Source: Pseudomonadota bacterium | Lineage (GTDB): Bacteria > Pseudomonadota > Gammaproteobacteria > Steroidobacterales > Steroidobacteraceae | Reading direction: 5' to 3' | NCBI GenBank assembly: GCA_023417315.1 | Contig: JAEZFW010000061.1 | Span: forward strand, 1 to 32,165 | Length of the DNA stretch: 32,165 nucleotides | Notes under the pieces: generated by a model | What the model was told of the DNA's origin: nothing | Seen by the model: only the letters and a program-made list of their open reading frames with translations | Databases searched by the model: none | Program-made: the position numbers and the translations under genes | In this document: in pieces, positions 24,204-32,165 of the stretch | Numbering within the stretch: position 1 is the stretch's first letter | How the letters are laid out: each line of letters opens with the position of its first letter

Positions 24204-25814
24204 GTGAACGCGATCCAACTCGCGGCCGTCTACGGCGTCGCTGCCATCCTTGGCGTTCCCCTGGCTACAGCGCAGGAGCATGAGCATCAGGCACATCACG
24301 GCGCTCCGCTCGGAAGCGTCAATTTTCCGGTGTCGTGTACGCCCGAGGCGCAAACCAGGTTCAACACGGCGGCTGCACTGCTCTACTCCTTTTACTGGGA
24401 AAAGATCGATGCCGCTGTCGCGGACGTGCTCACCGCCGATCCGACGTGCGCGATGGCGCATTGGCTCAAAGCGGTCGCGAGTCTCGACAACGCGCTTGGA
24501 TCCCCACCTACGCCGGAACAAGAGAAGCAAGGCTGGGCCGCGATCAAGAAGGCGAAGCAGCTCGGCGGCAAGACTTCGCGCGAGCGCGACTACATCGCCG
24601 CTGCGGAGGTGGTGTTTAAGGATCATGCGACTGTTCCATTCGCAAAGCGTGCAGCCGCGTACGAGCAAGCGCTCGAGCAGCTTCATGCTCGCTACCCGGA
24701 AGACACCGAGGCGGCGATTCTCTATGCCTTCTGGTTGCAGGTGACCGCGGATCGGAATGATCTCACTCACGCCCAGCAGTTGAAGAGCGCGAAGATTCTG
24801 GAAGAGATCTTCGAAACCCAGCCGAATCACCCCGGCGTGGCGCACTTCATCATTCATGCGTATGACTTCCCCGCGATCGCCGAGCATGGTGCAAACGCGG
24901 CGAAGCGCTATGCGTCGATCGCGCCGGATTCACCGCATGCGCTGCACATGCCCTCGCACATCTTCTCGCGCGTCGGTCACTGGCAGGATTCCATCGATTC
25001 GAATCTACGCTCGCGTGCCGCGTCGACGGCGGATCGAGATGTGTATCACGCGATGGACTATCTGGTGTATGCCTCGCTTCAGCTCGCGCGAGATGATGAA
25101 GCGCGCAGATGGGTGGAGACCGTCGAGCGCGCCCAGAAGCCAAATGAAGAGACGCGCCAAATCGCGTATGCCGGCGCCGCCATTCCTGCGCGCTATGCGC
25201 TGGAACGCGGCGACTTCGTGGCAGCCTCGAAGCTCAGGCTGCATCCGACACGAGAGCAGTTCAACTGGAGCCCCTTTCCGGAAGGTGAAGCCGTCAATGC
25301 GTACGCGCGTGGGCTCGGCGCCGCGCGAAGCCGCGATGTCGCTGGCGCGAAAGCAGAGATTGTGCGGCTCGAAGGACTGCGCGCCGCGATGGTTGCGCAG
25401 AAGAAGGCGTACTGGATCGAGCAGACAGACATTCAGACCAATGCGATTCAGGCGTGGATCGCTCGCGCAGAAGGTCGGAACGACGATGCCCTCAAACTCA
25501 TGCGCGAGACTGCCGACCGCGAGGACAAGACCGAAGAGCACATCATGATGCCTGGGCGAGTGATTCCAGTCCGCGAGATGTTGGGCGAGTTGCTGCTGGA
25601 GCTCAATCAACCTGCGATGGCGCTCGCTGCCTTCGAGCAATCGCTCGAAGGTGATCCGAATCGCTTCCGAAATGTCTATGGCGCTGCACGCGCGGCGGAG
25701 CTCGCAGGCAACCAAGACAAAGCCAAAACTTACTACGCGCAGCTACTCGCGCAAGTCGGCTCAAATGCAGCGCATCGCGCTGAGATCGAGCATGCGAAGA
25801 AGTTCGTTCGGTAG
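24204..25814 (+). CDS. Exported tetratricopeptide-repeat protein
   Basis: A 536-residue protein built mostly of helix pairs. Residues 1-23 form a signal peptide (AAVYGVAAILGVPLATA), followed by a His-rich stretch (EHEHQAHHG). TPR-like units occur around 50-95, 150-190, 270-310, 360-400 and 440-530. A conserved block, HFIIHAYDFPAIAEHG and SPHALHMPSHIFSRVGHW (about 215-265), is rich in histidines and resembles a family of secreted TPR proteins seen in many Proteobacteria and Acidobacteria; its function is not known. GTG 24204 has GGAG upstream and gives the signal peptide. The histidine-rich block could bind metal, but that is a guess. Confidence 0.85.
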   Translation: MNAIQLAAVYGVAAILGVPLATAQEHEHQAHHGAPLGSVNFPVSCTPEAQTRFNTAAALLYSFYWEKIDAAVADVLTADPTCAMAHWLKAVASLDNALGSPPTPEQEKQGWAAIKKAKQLGGKTSRERDYIAAAEVVFKDHATVPFAKRAAAYEQALEQLHARYPEDTEAAILYAFWLQVTADRNDLTHAQQLKSAKILEEIFETQPNHPGVAHFIIHAYDFPAIAEHGANAAKRYASIAPDSPHALHMPSHIFSRVGHWQDSIDSNLRSRAASTADRDVYHAMDYLVYASLQLARDDEARRWVETVERAQKPNEETRQIAYAGAAIPARYALERGDFVAASKLRLHPTREQFNWSPFPEGEAVNAYARGLGAARSRDVAGAKAEIVRLEGLRAAMVAQKKAYWIEQTDIQTNAIQAWIARAEGRNDDALKLMRETADREDKTEEHIMMPGRVIPVREMLGELLLELNQPAMALAAFEQSLEGDPNRFRNVYGAARAAELAGNQDKAKTYYAQLLAQVGSNAAHRAEIEHAKKFVR

Positions 25815-25832
25815 CTGAATGTCTTGTTGACT

Positions 25833-25984
25833 CCAAGAAGAAAAGCCGAGACAGGATGAACAGGATGAACAAATTATCGAATGAGCACGGACGGACGCAG
25901 GCGAACGGGACGGCAGAAACGGCTCGAAGCTCCTCTCCTGTATCCTGTTAATCCTGTTCATTCTGTCAGAATTTCTTCTTTTGG
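25833..25984. repeat. Inverted-repeat intergenic element A
   Basis: A 152-base stretch bounded by inverted arms. The core arms, 25850-25871 and 25946-25967, agree at 20 of 22 positions in opposite orientation and contain iterated AACAGGAT units. Outside them CCAAGAAGAAA on the left mirrors TTCTTCTTTTGG on the right. It has no coding capacity and lies between the TPR and DUF5996 genes. Element B (29083-29245) has the same arm sequence. Confidence 0.75.
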
Positions 25985-26079
25985 TTCTTCACACTCACGG
26001 CCCTACCTGCGGACATTGCAGATCGCCAGCGCATGTCCTTTGACACATGCTTTGCAGCCTCTCGAACGCGAGGTGAGTC

Positions 26080-27036
26080 ATGCCGCAGAGCAAGGCGACA
26101 GCGAAATGGCCGGCGCTTCCGTATGAAGAATGGCGCGAGACGGCGGCGACGTTGCATATGTGGCTGCAGATCGTCGGGAAGATCCGGCTCAAGCAATGCC
26201 CTTGGGTGAATCACTCTTGGCACGTGACCTTGCAGACGACTGCGCGAGGTCTGGGCACACGTCTGATGTGGCACGACAGCGGCGCGTTTCAGATTGAGCT
26301 CGATTTCATCGATCATCAACTATGGCTTCGCGCGGACGACGGCCGCAGCGCGATGCTGCCGCTCGCGCCGCAAACCACCGCGGCGTTCTACCGCAGTCTC
26401 ATGAATGAGCTCGACAAGCTCGGATTTCCGGTGAAGATCACTACCGTGCCGAACGAGCTTCCCGATCCGATTCCGTTCGAGCAAGATGAGGTGCACCGCA
26501 CGTACGATCCTGAGTACGTCAATCGCTATTGGCGCATCCTGGTGCAGACCGAGCGCGTGTTCGAGCAGTTTCGCGCGCGATTCATCGGCAAGAGCAGCCC
26601 CGTTCACTACTTCTGGGGTAGTGCGGACCTGGCGGTCACGCGCTTCTCTGGGCGAGAGGCTCCGATGCATCCGGGGGGCGTGCCGAACCTGCCGGATTGG
26701 GTGACACGCGAAGCCTACTCACACGAAGTCAGCAGCGCCGGATTCTGGGCCGGCGGCGAGCAATATCCGCACGCGATCTTCTATTCATATGCCTATCCGG
26801 AGCCGCCCGGATTCGCGAATGCGAGTGTTTCACCGAGCGCCGCTCGTTACGATGGTGCACTGAGGGAGTTCGTGCTGCCTTACGATGAGATGCGAACGAC
26901 CGCTTCTCCAGACGCGGCATTGCTCGACTTTCTGCAAAGTACGTACGAGGCTGCTTCGAACTCGGCGCAATGGGATCGAGCTGCGCTCGAGCGCAGCTCG
27001 GAGCTCGCGCCGCGGGCAAATGGAATGCCAATCTAA
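26080..27036 (+). CDS. DUF5996 family protein
   Basis: A 318-residue cytoplasmic protein of the DUF5996 family, function unknown. Family-like segments are WPALPYEEWRETAATLHMWLQI near the start, VNHSWHVTLQTTARGLGT, FQIELDFIDHQL, PVHYFWGSADLAVTRFSGR and the C-terminal half with HEVSSAGFWAGG and FYSYAYPEPPGF. The ATG at 26080 has GAGG six bases upstream. A membrane-anchored repeat protein gene follows after 14 bases, so the two may be co-transcribed. Confidence 0.85.
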   Translation: MPQSKATAKWPALPYEEWRETAATLHMWLQIVGKIRLKQCPWVNHSWHVTLQTTARGLGTRLMWHDSGAFQIELDFIDHQLWLRADDGRSAMLPLAPQTTAAFYRSLMNELDKLGFPVKITTVPNELPDPIPFEQDEVHRTYDPEYVNRYWRILVQTERVFEQFRARFIGKSSPVHYFWGSADLAVTRFSGREAPMHPGGVPNLPDWVTREAYSHEVSSAGFWAGGEQYPHAIFYSYAYPEPPGFANASVSPSAARYDGALREFVLPYDEMRTTASPDAALLDFLQSTYEAASNSAQWDRAALERSSELAPRANGMPI

Positions 27037-27050
27037 ACCAATATGAACTT

Positions 27051-29054
27051 GTGCTGGACCGTCTGAAGCATCATCGAGTCGTTTTCTTTGTCCTCGCGCT
27101 TCTCGCGGGATGCGCGATGCTGCTGGTTGCTCGGCAATGGTCGCAGACACGCGAATCGGCTCTGATTCCGGCGATCGAAACAACCCAAGCAGTTGAGCGG
27201 CAGCCCGAAGCCGAGCCAGAGCTTGTTGAAGCGGCAGTGGCGAACATTGCAACTCCCGCTCCACCTGCATCATCACCTTCGAGGGGCGCTGGCTTCCGAG
27301 GTCGCGTGATCGATGCGGTAACTCGCCAGCCTGTGAAGGCGTTCGAGATCCAGTTGAAACGTATCCGCCGAGAGTACAGCCCAGGAGATCAGCCGATCAG
27401 TCGGCAGTTCAAGTCTCAAACGGGGCGCTTCGTTTGGAAAGATGTGGAGGCCGGGACTTGGCGCGCGGCTCTGTCAGCGCCTGGGTATCAGATGTTCAAC
27501 GTCGACGAGATATCGATCGTGGAAGGCGAGGTCACGCCCGAGATCGTGATCCCATTGCTGCATGGCTTCGCGGTACGAGGGCGTGTCGTCGAATCGAACA
27601 CGGGTGTGCCGATCGCCGATGCACATATCAGCTTTCGGCAAGTGACAGTTCAAGAAGATTTCCGTAAATCGAGGCCGCATACGCGTTCCAAAGAGGATGG
27701 CTCGTTCGTACTGGATGGGGTTCCTGCGGGCGATATCCTTCTCATGGTTGCCGCGCAGAATCGTGCGCATCGCGAGTTACCTCTGTTTGTCGATGAGAAA
27801 ACACCATCGCAGGAGATCGCACTTTCAACTGGAGCGATCATCGCGGGGATAGTGATCACGACATCGGGCGCACCCATCGCTGGAGAAGTTTATCTGCACG
27901 AACGTGGCGGAATGCACTTGGGCAAGACGGACGAAGCAGGCCAATTCTCTTTCGATCACCGACCGCCGGGCCGCTACAGGTTGTCGGCTAACACGAGTGC
28001 GGGCAGCGCCACGCAAGCGTTCATCTTGGAACAGGACGAGATCAAGGATGGGATCGTTCTCACCGTGGGCGGTGGCCGCAGCGTTCGCGGCATGGTGAAG
28101 GGATTGCGCCCAGAACGCTTGCAGGAAGTCCTTCTGGTGTTGCACACGAAGTCGAGCAATACCTCTTTTCGTACACAACCCGATGCCAGTGGAAGTTATG
28201 CGCTCAACGGTGTCCCTCCCGGCCAAGCCGTAATGCGGATACATGGGGCTGGGTTCGAGATGAAGAAGCCCTTGGAGGTGCCCGGCGATGCAGACGTGAC
28301 ACTCGATATCACGTTCCCGGCGGGAGCGCGCCTTTCAGGTCGCATCACGCAGGACGGAAAGCCCGCTGTGCAAGTACCTCTCTGGATGCGAAGGGTCGAG
28401 GACAAGTCCGACGTTCTTTACCACACGACGACCAACGCAGACGGTTCGTACGAAATCGAAGGGCTGCCCGCAGGCGACTATTCCATGAGGGTGCACGATG
28501 ACATCAGGCGAAACGTCACGATGGCCGGCGATGCCGTTCTGAACATCGACATTCCATCAGTGCAACTGTCTGCTCGCATCATGGAAGAAAGCGGCGCGGT
28601 ACCCATCGTCGGTGCCACCGTGTACTTGAGGGGCAATACACCTGAAACCGCGAGCGTGCACGGCGACAAGCAGACCGACGACTTCGGTGCCGTTGCTTTG
28701 ACGGGCATGGAACCCGGCGAGCTCGTGCTCGTGGTCTACAAGCCTGGCTATGAGTTGTACCGCGAGACGATCTCTTACTCATCGCCCATCACTAACAAGA
28801 CGATCAGGTTGCGCAAGAGCGCGGGAGTGGAAGTGCGAATTCAGCCAGGTAGTCGCCGCTTCCCGCAAGGATTCACGCTCACACAGCACGTGCCCGGTAG
28901 TGAGCATCCCATCGACCTTTGGATGCCGTTGGATCGCAACGGCGTATGCCACGTTCCGAGCGCACTCGCGGGCACGACATTTCACATCGGCCGCTTCAGC
29001 GGCGAACCGATCGTGTTCAATGATTGGGATGGCCAGCCGTTCGAGCTGCCGTAG
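27051..29054 (+). CDS. Membrane-anchored protein with repeated carboxypeptidase-regulatory-like domains
   Basis: A 667-residue protein with a short cytoplasmic start, one span (about 10-28, VVFFVLALLAGCAMLLVA), a Glu/Ala/Pro linker, and then about six beta-sandwich repeats of the CarboxypepD_reg/SdrD-B type through residue 600. The repeats begin FRGRVIDAVTRQPV, VRGRVVESNTGVPI, IAGIVITTSGAPI, VRGMVKG, LSGRITQDGKPA and SARIMEESGAVPI. They end in turns such as DGVPAGDIL, NGVPPGQAV, EGLPAGDYS and TGMEPGELV. Such domains are usually structural or adhesive. I chose GTG 27051 because it starts 14 bases after the previous stop; there is no clear ribosome binding site, and ATG 26970, which overlaps the previous gene, remains possible. 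Confidence 0.8.
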   Translation: MLDRLKHHRVVFFVLALLAGCAMLLVARQWSQTRESALIPAIETTQAVERQPEAEPELVEAAVANIATPAPPASSPSRGAGFRGRVIDAVTRQPVKAFEIQLKRIRREYSPGDQPISRQFKSQTGRFVWKDVEAGTWRAALSAPGYQMFNVDEISIVEGEVTPEIVIPLLHGFAVRGRVVESNTGVPIADAHISFRQVTVQEDFRKSRPHTRSKEDGSFVLDGVPAGDILLMVAAQNRAHRELPLFVDEKTPSQEIALSTGAIIAGIVITTSGAPIAGEVYLHERGGMHLGKTDEAGQFSFDHRPPGRYRLSANTSAGSATQAFILEQDEIKDGIVLTVGGGRSVRGMVKGLRPERLQEVLLVLHTKSSNTSFRTQPDASGSYALNGVPPGQAVMRIHGAGFEMKKPLEVPGDADVTLDITFPAGARLSGRITQDGKPAVQVPLWMRRVEDKSDVLYHTTTNADGSYEIEGLPAGDYSMRVHDDIRRNVTMAGDAVLNIDIPSVQLSARIMEESGAVPIVGATVYLRGNTPETASVHGDKQTDDFGAVALTGMEPGELVLVVYKPGYELYRETISYSSPITNKTIRLRKSAGVEVRIQPGSRRFPQGFTLTQHVPGSEHPIDLWMPLDRNGVCHVPSALAGTTFHIGRFSGEPIVFNDWDGQPFELP

Positions 29055-29082
29055 TTCTTCTCGCTCGGATGTTCGAAGAATA

Positions 29083-29245
29083 TCGACAGGATGAACAGGA
29101 TTAACAGGATGGTGGAGCCAGAAGAGATGGCGGTCTAAGGATGGATCCTCGCATCCGCAAGGATGACGCCAGTAGTGGGGAGGAGAGAGATAAGAGAGGA
29201 AACGCTCTCCTTCTTACATCCTGTTAATCCAGTTAATCCTGTCGA
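29083..29245. repeat. Inverted-repeat intergenic element B
   Basis: Arms 29083-29111 and 29217-29245 agree at 27 of 29 positions in opposite orientation and consist of iterated AACAGGAT units following TCGAC. They match the arms of element A (25833-25984). The interior differs from element A and contains the REP-like repeat at 29142-29171. The element fills the space between convergent genes and codes for nothing I can see. Confidence 0.75.
29142..29171. repeat. REP-like repeat copy nested in element B
   Basis: Matches 21041-21070 at 25 of 30 positions. Its stem ATCCTCGC / GCAAGGAT keeps all but one pair of the hairpin seen in the other copy, with a T-A pair replacing a C-G pair, which suggests the structure is under selection. 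Confidence 0.55.
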
Positions 29246-29264
29246 AAATCTCCTTCTCTTCTCT

Positions 29265-30542
29265 TCATCCGCGCAACGCCTCGAGCGCCTGGCGCACCGC
29301 ATCGACATCGATGTTTTCCGCCAATTTCACGTCAGCGTCACTTTCAGCGAAGCCCTCGCGCTTGAGCGCGGCGATGCGCTGGCCCGCTTCGCGCGGCGAA
29401 TCGAAGCCGCGGCTCGACAGCAGCGTGCGATCGCCGTCCACCAATTTGAAATAGAACAGACCGTCGGCTTCGCGATACTGCTTGAACACCGGCAGCGCGG
29501 TTTTTTCCTGACGCACTTTGCCAGTGGAGACGATCTTGCCGAGGTCGCGCAATCCAACCGCTTCGCGCAACTCGCGGATGAAGGGCGTCGCATGTCGCTC
29601 GCGCACTCGGCGAGCGCCTTCCCGAAGCTGCTCCTCGATTCGTTGAGGCTGTGAGATCAGCGCTTCGTACTTCTCTCGCAGCGGCGCGATCTCAGAGTCG
29701 ATTCGCTCGAATAGTCGCTGCTTCGCATCGCTCCAAGCGATGCCTTCTTCGTACGCACGACGCATGGTCGCGGTTTCCTCGGCGCTCGCGAATGCGCGAT
29801 AGATCTCGAACAAGTTCGAGCTTTCCACGGACTTCGGTTCACCCGGCGCGCGCGAATCGGTGACGATCGACATCACCAAACGGCGTAGCTGGTTGGGCGG
29901 TGCAAACAACGGGATGATGTTGTCGTAGCTCTTACTCATCTTCCGCCCGTCGAGCCCAGGCAACGTTGCGACCTGCTCATCGATAATGGCTTCGGGCAGA
30001 ACGAAGTGTTCTCCATATAGATGATTGAAGCGCTGCGCGAGATCGCGAGCCATCTCGACGTGCTGCACTTGATCGCGACCCACCGGCACATGCTCTGCAT
30101 TGAAGATCAGAATGTCTGCCGCCATCAGCACCGGGTACATGAAGAGTCCCGCGGTGACGCCGGCATCCTCGTCCTCACCTGCTTCCCGATTGCGATCCAT
30201 CGCGGCCTTGTACGCATGCGCGCGATTGAGCAGCCCTTTGGCACCGACGCACGAGAGTAGCCACGTCAATTCCGGGATCTCTGGGATGTCGCTTTGGCGA
30301 TAGAACCACACGCGTTCGGGATCCAATCCGCAGGCAAGCCACGTCGCCGCGATCTCGAGTGTCGAGCGCTGCACGCGCGCCGGATCCTGCACCTTGATGA
30401 GCGCATGATAGTCGGCGAGAAAGTAGAAGCTCTCCGTTCCCGCTGCGAGACTCGCAGCGATCGCCGGACGAATCGCGCCGACGTAGTTGCCGAGATGAGG
30501 AGTGCCGGAGGTCGTGATGCCGGTCAGAACGCGTCTTGTCAT
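29265..30542 (-). CDS. trpS: Tryptophanyl-tRNA synthetase, long form
   Basis: A 425-residue class I aminoacyl-tRNA synthetase that charges tRNA-Trp with tryptophan. The HIGH-type motif is PHLGN (15-19), the KMSKS loop is exact (201-205), and GRDQVQHVEMARDLAQRFN and AGLFMYPVLMAADILIF mark the TrpRS core. Compact TrpRS proteins have about 330 residues; this one carries an extra C-terminal segment (about 350-425), including LFYFKLVDGDRTLLSSRGF and DSPREAGQRIAALKREG, which resembles a DUF1508/YegP-like unit. Such an extension is found in a gammaproteobacterial branch. The ATG at 30542 gives the standard start MTRRVLTGITTSG although no clear ribosome binding site precedes it. Confidence 0.95.
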   Translation of the reverse strand: MTRRVLTGITTSGTPHLGNYVGAIRPAIAASLAAGTESFYFLADYHALIKVQDPARVQRSTLEIAATWLACGLDPERVWFYRQSDIPEIPELTWLLSCVGAKGLLNRAHAYKAAMDRNREAGEDEDAGVTAGLFMYPVLMAADILIFNAEHVPVGRDQVQHVEMARDLAQRFNHLYGEHFVLPEAIIDEQVATLPGLDGRKMSKSYDNIIPLFAPPNQLRRLVMSIVTDSRAPGEPKSVESSNLFEIYRAFASAEETATMRRAYEEGIAWSDAKQRLFERIDSEIAPLREKYEALISQPQRIEEQLREGARRVRERHATPFIRELREAVGLRDLGKIVSTGKVRQEKTALPVFKQYREADGLFYFKLVDGDRTLLSSRGFDSPREAGQRIAALKREGFAESDADVKLAENIDVDAVRQALEALRG

Positions 30543-30602
30543 GGCATCAGTGTAGTGCGCGGAGGAGTGGCTGTCCTCCTACCCTACCCACTTCATCGCT
30601 TC

Positions 30603-31931
30603 CTATCGATGCTCGACATTCGCCGGGGCGATCATGAGCGACAGCCGCTCGCCGTCGGTCAGCATTCCCGACTGAATCAACAACCGCGATCCATCGGGAC
30701 TGAAGCTCGGATGCGCGTGATCGGGGCGCATGCGGTGTCCAGTGCTCAACAGGGTTCGGCCGCCCGTCCTGCGATCGATGAGGTGAATGTTGCCGTCGAA
30801 GTCATCGGCGGCAGCGAAGCGCCGATCGTATGTGACCGCGTTGTGCCAGAAGCCACCCGGCCTCGCCTCATTCGGAATATTGGGATCTGAATACCGTTCA
30901 GGCGTCCGCGAGTTGTAGTAGCTGTCCGTCTGCCCCAGGTTCTCGACCGTGCCATCGCGCAGATTCACGACCATGATGCCGGTCGGCCGCCGACGCAACT
31001 GTGTCGTGTGACCCATCAGATTGAAGATCACATGATCAGCGTCAGCGAACTGCTCATGCGTGACCCAATCGTCCTCGTGTTCGGGAAATACCGGTCGGTT
31101 GCCTGTTCCATCTGCGTTGACGATCCACATTCTCTGGGGCGCATCGCCGCCTGTTTCGTGGCAATACAGAATTTCGCCAGGTTTGATTGGATTCGCCTGC
31201 ACGTGGCCCATGCGGAAGGGAACCTTGAGCACCGTTCGCGTCTTGCCGTTCGTCAGGTCCATCGCAAGCAGACCACCTGGCACTTGCGGCACAGGTTTTC
31301 CACGTTCGCGTGGAGGCGCGCGTCGCTGATCGAAACCGAAGTACGCGGACTTCTCATCCGCATCTAATGCAAATCCACCGACGCTGATGAAATCCTTCGG
31401 CAACGTGCCGACGATTCTTTCGACGTTGTCTGCGGGCGTGCGTGATTCGTTCAGCAGCGCGGTCAGGTCCACCTCGATTAGAGTGCTTGGCGCCTCACCT
31501 TGTCCGCGGCGCACGTAGTAGACCTTATTCGAGAGCCGGGCCACGTTGATGCTGCCCGCTTCGACGCCTTCGCCTTCCGTGATCTGTGTGATTCGACCGG
31601 TGATCTCGTTCACCGCGAAGATTTGTGGAAGGCCATCGGCGCTGCGATTGGCCGAACGAAACAGAATGTGTACGCCGTCGTGAGCCCATTGAGGATGGGT
31701 GGGATAGATCTTCGCGTCGTTGAACTCGCCCGAGGTGAGCACAGTGAGCGGCCGACCGGTGATGCGATCGACCACGACTTTCTTTTCGGATGGGAACTGC
31801 TTGCCGACTTGCGCCTGCGCAGAGCAGGCAAGCGTGAGCGTGGCAAGCAACGCGCTCGCTACGCGCCAATGCATTCGTCGGTTGTCGGCGAGCTCAGGCG
31901 ACTTGCGTTCGTTGGCGATGTAATCGGTCAT
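30603..31931 (-). CDS. Exported oligogalacturonate-lyase-like beta-propeller protein
   Basis: A 442-residue periplasmic seven-blade-type propeller resembling the oligogalacturonide lyase family (PF14583), which splits unsaturated pectin oligomers. Blade signatures include YPTHPQWAHDGVHILFRS, HVQANPIKPGEILYCHETGG, WVTHEQFADADHVIFN and HAHPSFSPDGSRLLIQSG; the histidine-rich loops match the metal and substrate site region of that family. The signal peptide ends LTLACSAQA at residue 40. ATG 31931 has GGGGA upstream; ATG 31874 would give a shorter, more usual signal peptide but has no ribosome binding site. No other pectin genes are nearby, so a TolB-like non-enzymatic role is also possible. Confidence 0.78.
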   Translation of the reverse strand: MTDYIANERKSPELADNRRMHWRVASALLATLTLACSAQAQVGKQFPSEKKVVVDRITGRPLTVLTSGEFNDAKIYPTHPQWAHDGVHILFRSANRSADGLPQIFAVNEITGRITQITEGEGVEAGSINVARLSNKVYYVRRGQGEAPSTLIEVDLTALLNESRTPADNVERIVGTLPKDFISVGGFALDADEKSAYFGFDQRRAPPRERGKPVPQVPGGLLAMDLTNGKTRTVLKVPFRMGHVQANPIKPGEILYCHETGGDAPQRMWIVNADGTGNRPVFPEHEDDWVTHEQFADADHVIFNLMGHTTQLRRRPTGIMVVNLRDGTVENLGQTDSYYNSRTPERYSDPNIPNEARPGGFWHNAVTYDRRFAAADDFDGNIHLIDRRTGGRTLLSTGHRMRPDHAHPSFSPDGSRLLIQSGMLTDGERLSLMIAPANVEHR

Positions 31932-31998
31932 ACGTTCCCCCAGATGTCGATGCTGATCTACTTCGCCCGATGCATGTGCCAGGCTTCTTAGAGAGAAG

Positions 31999-32082
31999 AT
32001 ATCTCGCGGCGACGCGGCGAGAAGAAGAAAGAACACACATAGTCGGAAGTGCTCTTCTCTTCGCCGCGTCGCCGCGAGATAT
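31999..32082. repeat. Long inverted-repeat element C
   Basis: A 22-base arm (31999-32020, beginning ATATCTCGCGGCGACG) is repeated perfectly in reverse at 32061-32082, with a 40-base spacer. Similarity continues weakly on the outer sides (GAGAGAAG against CTCTTT). It is upstream of the oligogalacturonate-lyase-like gene and near the window edge. It has no coding potential and its arms differ from elements A and B. Confidence 0.7.
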
Positions 32083-32165
32083 ATCCTCTTTGAGAAGTTG
32101 GCTCAGTCGGTCCGATCGAGTCGCGTCCGCTTTAGACATGACACTCGAACTCGCTGCGCTAGTGC

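Overview
The window looks like chromosomal DNA of a GC-rich, free-living gammaproteobacterium. A Steroidobacter/Nevskiales-type organism is possible, but the assignment is weak. The grounds are dense Gram-negative-style operons, several outer-membrane and periplasmic proteins, an NtrY/NtrX-type two-component pair preceded by a DUF4390 gene, a proteobacterial long-form TrpS, and REP-like intergenic hairpins. I see no rRNA, tRNA, CRISPR array, phage or transposase gene. No gene-free stretch exceeds 300 bases; the longest (1-279, 25815-26079, 31932-32165) hold repeats or nothing I can recognise.

Layout. 280-1395 is a LytS/YehU-type sensor kinase with no visible regulator partner. 1407-4996 is a divergon: a GlxA-type AraC regulator faces three consecutive minus-strand hydrolase genes (dienelactone hydrolase, monoacylglycerol-lipase-like, chloroperoxidase-like). 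5220-8536 holds two adjacent exported proteins of unknown function. 8618-13631 (minus) holds a 1059-residue secreted cytochrome c/beta-propeller protein of a type I associate with Planctomycetes and Verrucomicrobia, preceded by a DUF4153 membrane protein. 13814-15868 holds a half-size FtsX-like protein, a 44-residue single-span membrane protein with a strong ribosome binding site, and a full MacB/FtsX-type permease, with no ATPase gene beside them.

The most interesting region is 15924-21017. A near-consensus sigma-54 (-24/-12) promoter with an upstream inverted repeat precedes five closely packed genes: a small outer-membrane beta-barrel, a POTRA-containing Omp85-like protein, a DUF4390 periplasmic protein, an NtrY-like membrane kinase, and an NtrX-like sigma-54 activator with intact GAFTGA. 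The last four overlap at start/stop codons. I infer a self-regulated envelope-sensing system in which the kinase and activator drive their own operon. The first gene appears to carry a one-base deletion right after its start codon.

21120-32036 is mostly single housekeeping or accessory genes: a glutathione S-transferase, a lipoprotein alpha/beta hydrolase, a PhnB-like VOC protein, a GNAT acetyltransferase, a secreted TPR protein, a DUF5996 protein, a membrane-anchored protein with repeated carboxypeptidase-regulatory-like domains, TrpS and an oligogalacturonate-lyase-like propeller protein. Three long inverted-repeat elements (25833-25984, 29083-29245, 31999-32082) and short hairpins sit between genes, mostly where genes converge.
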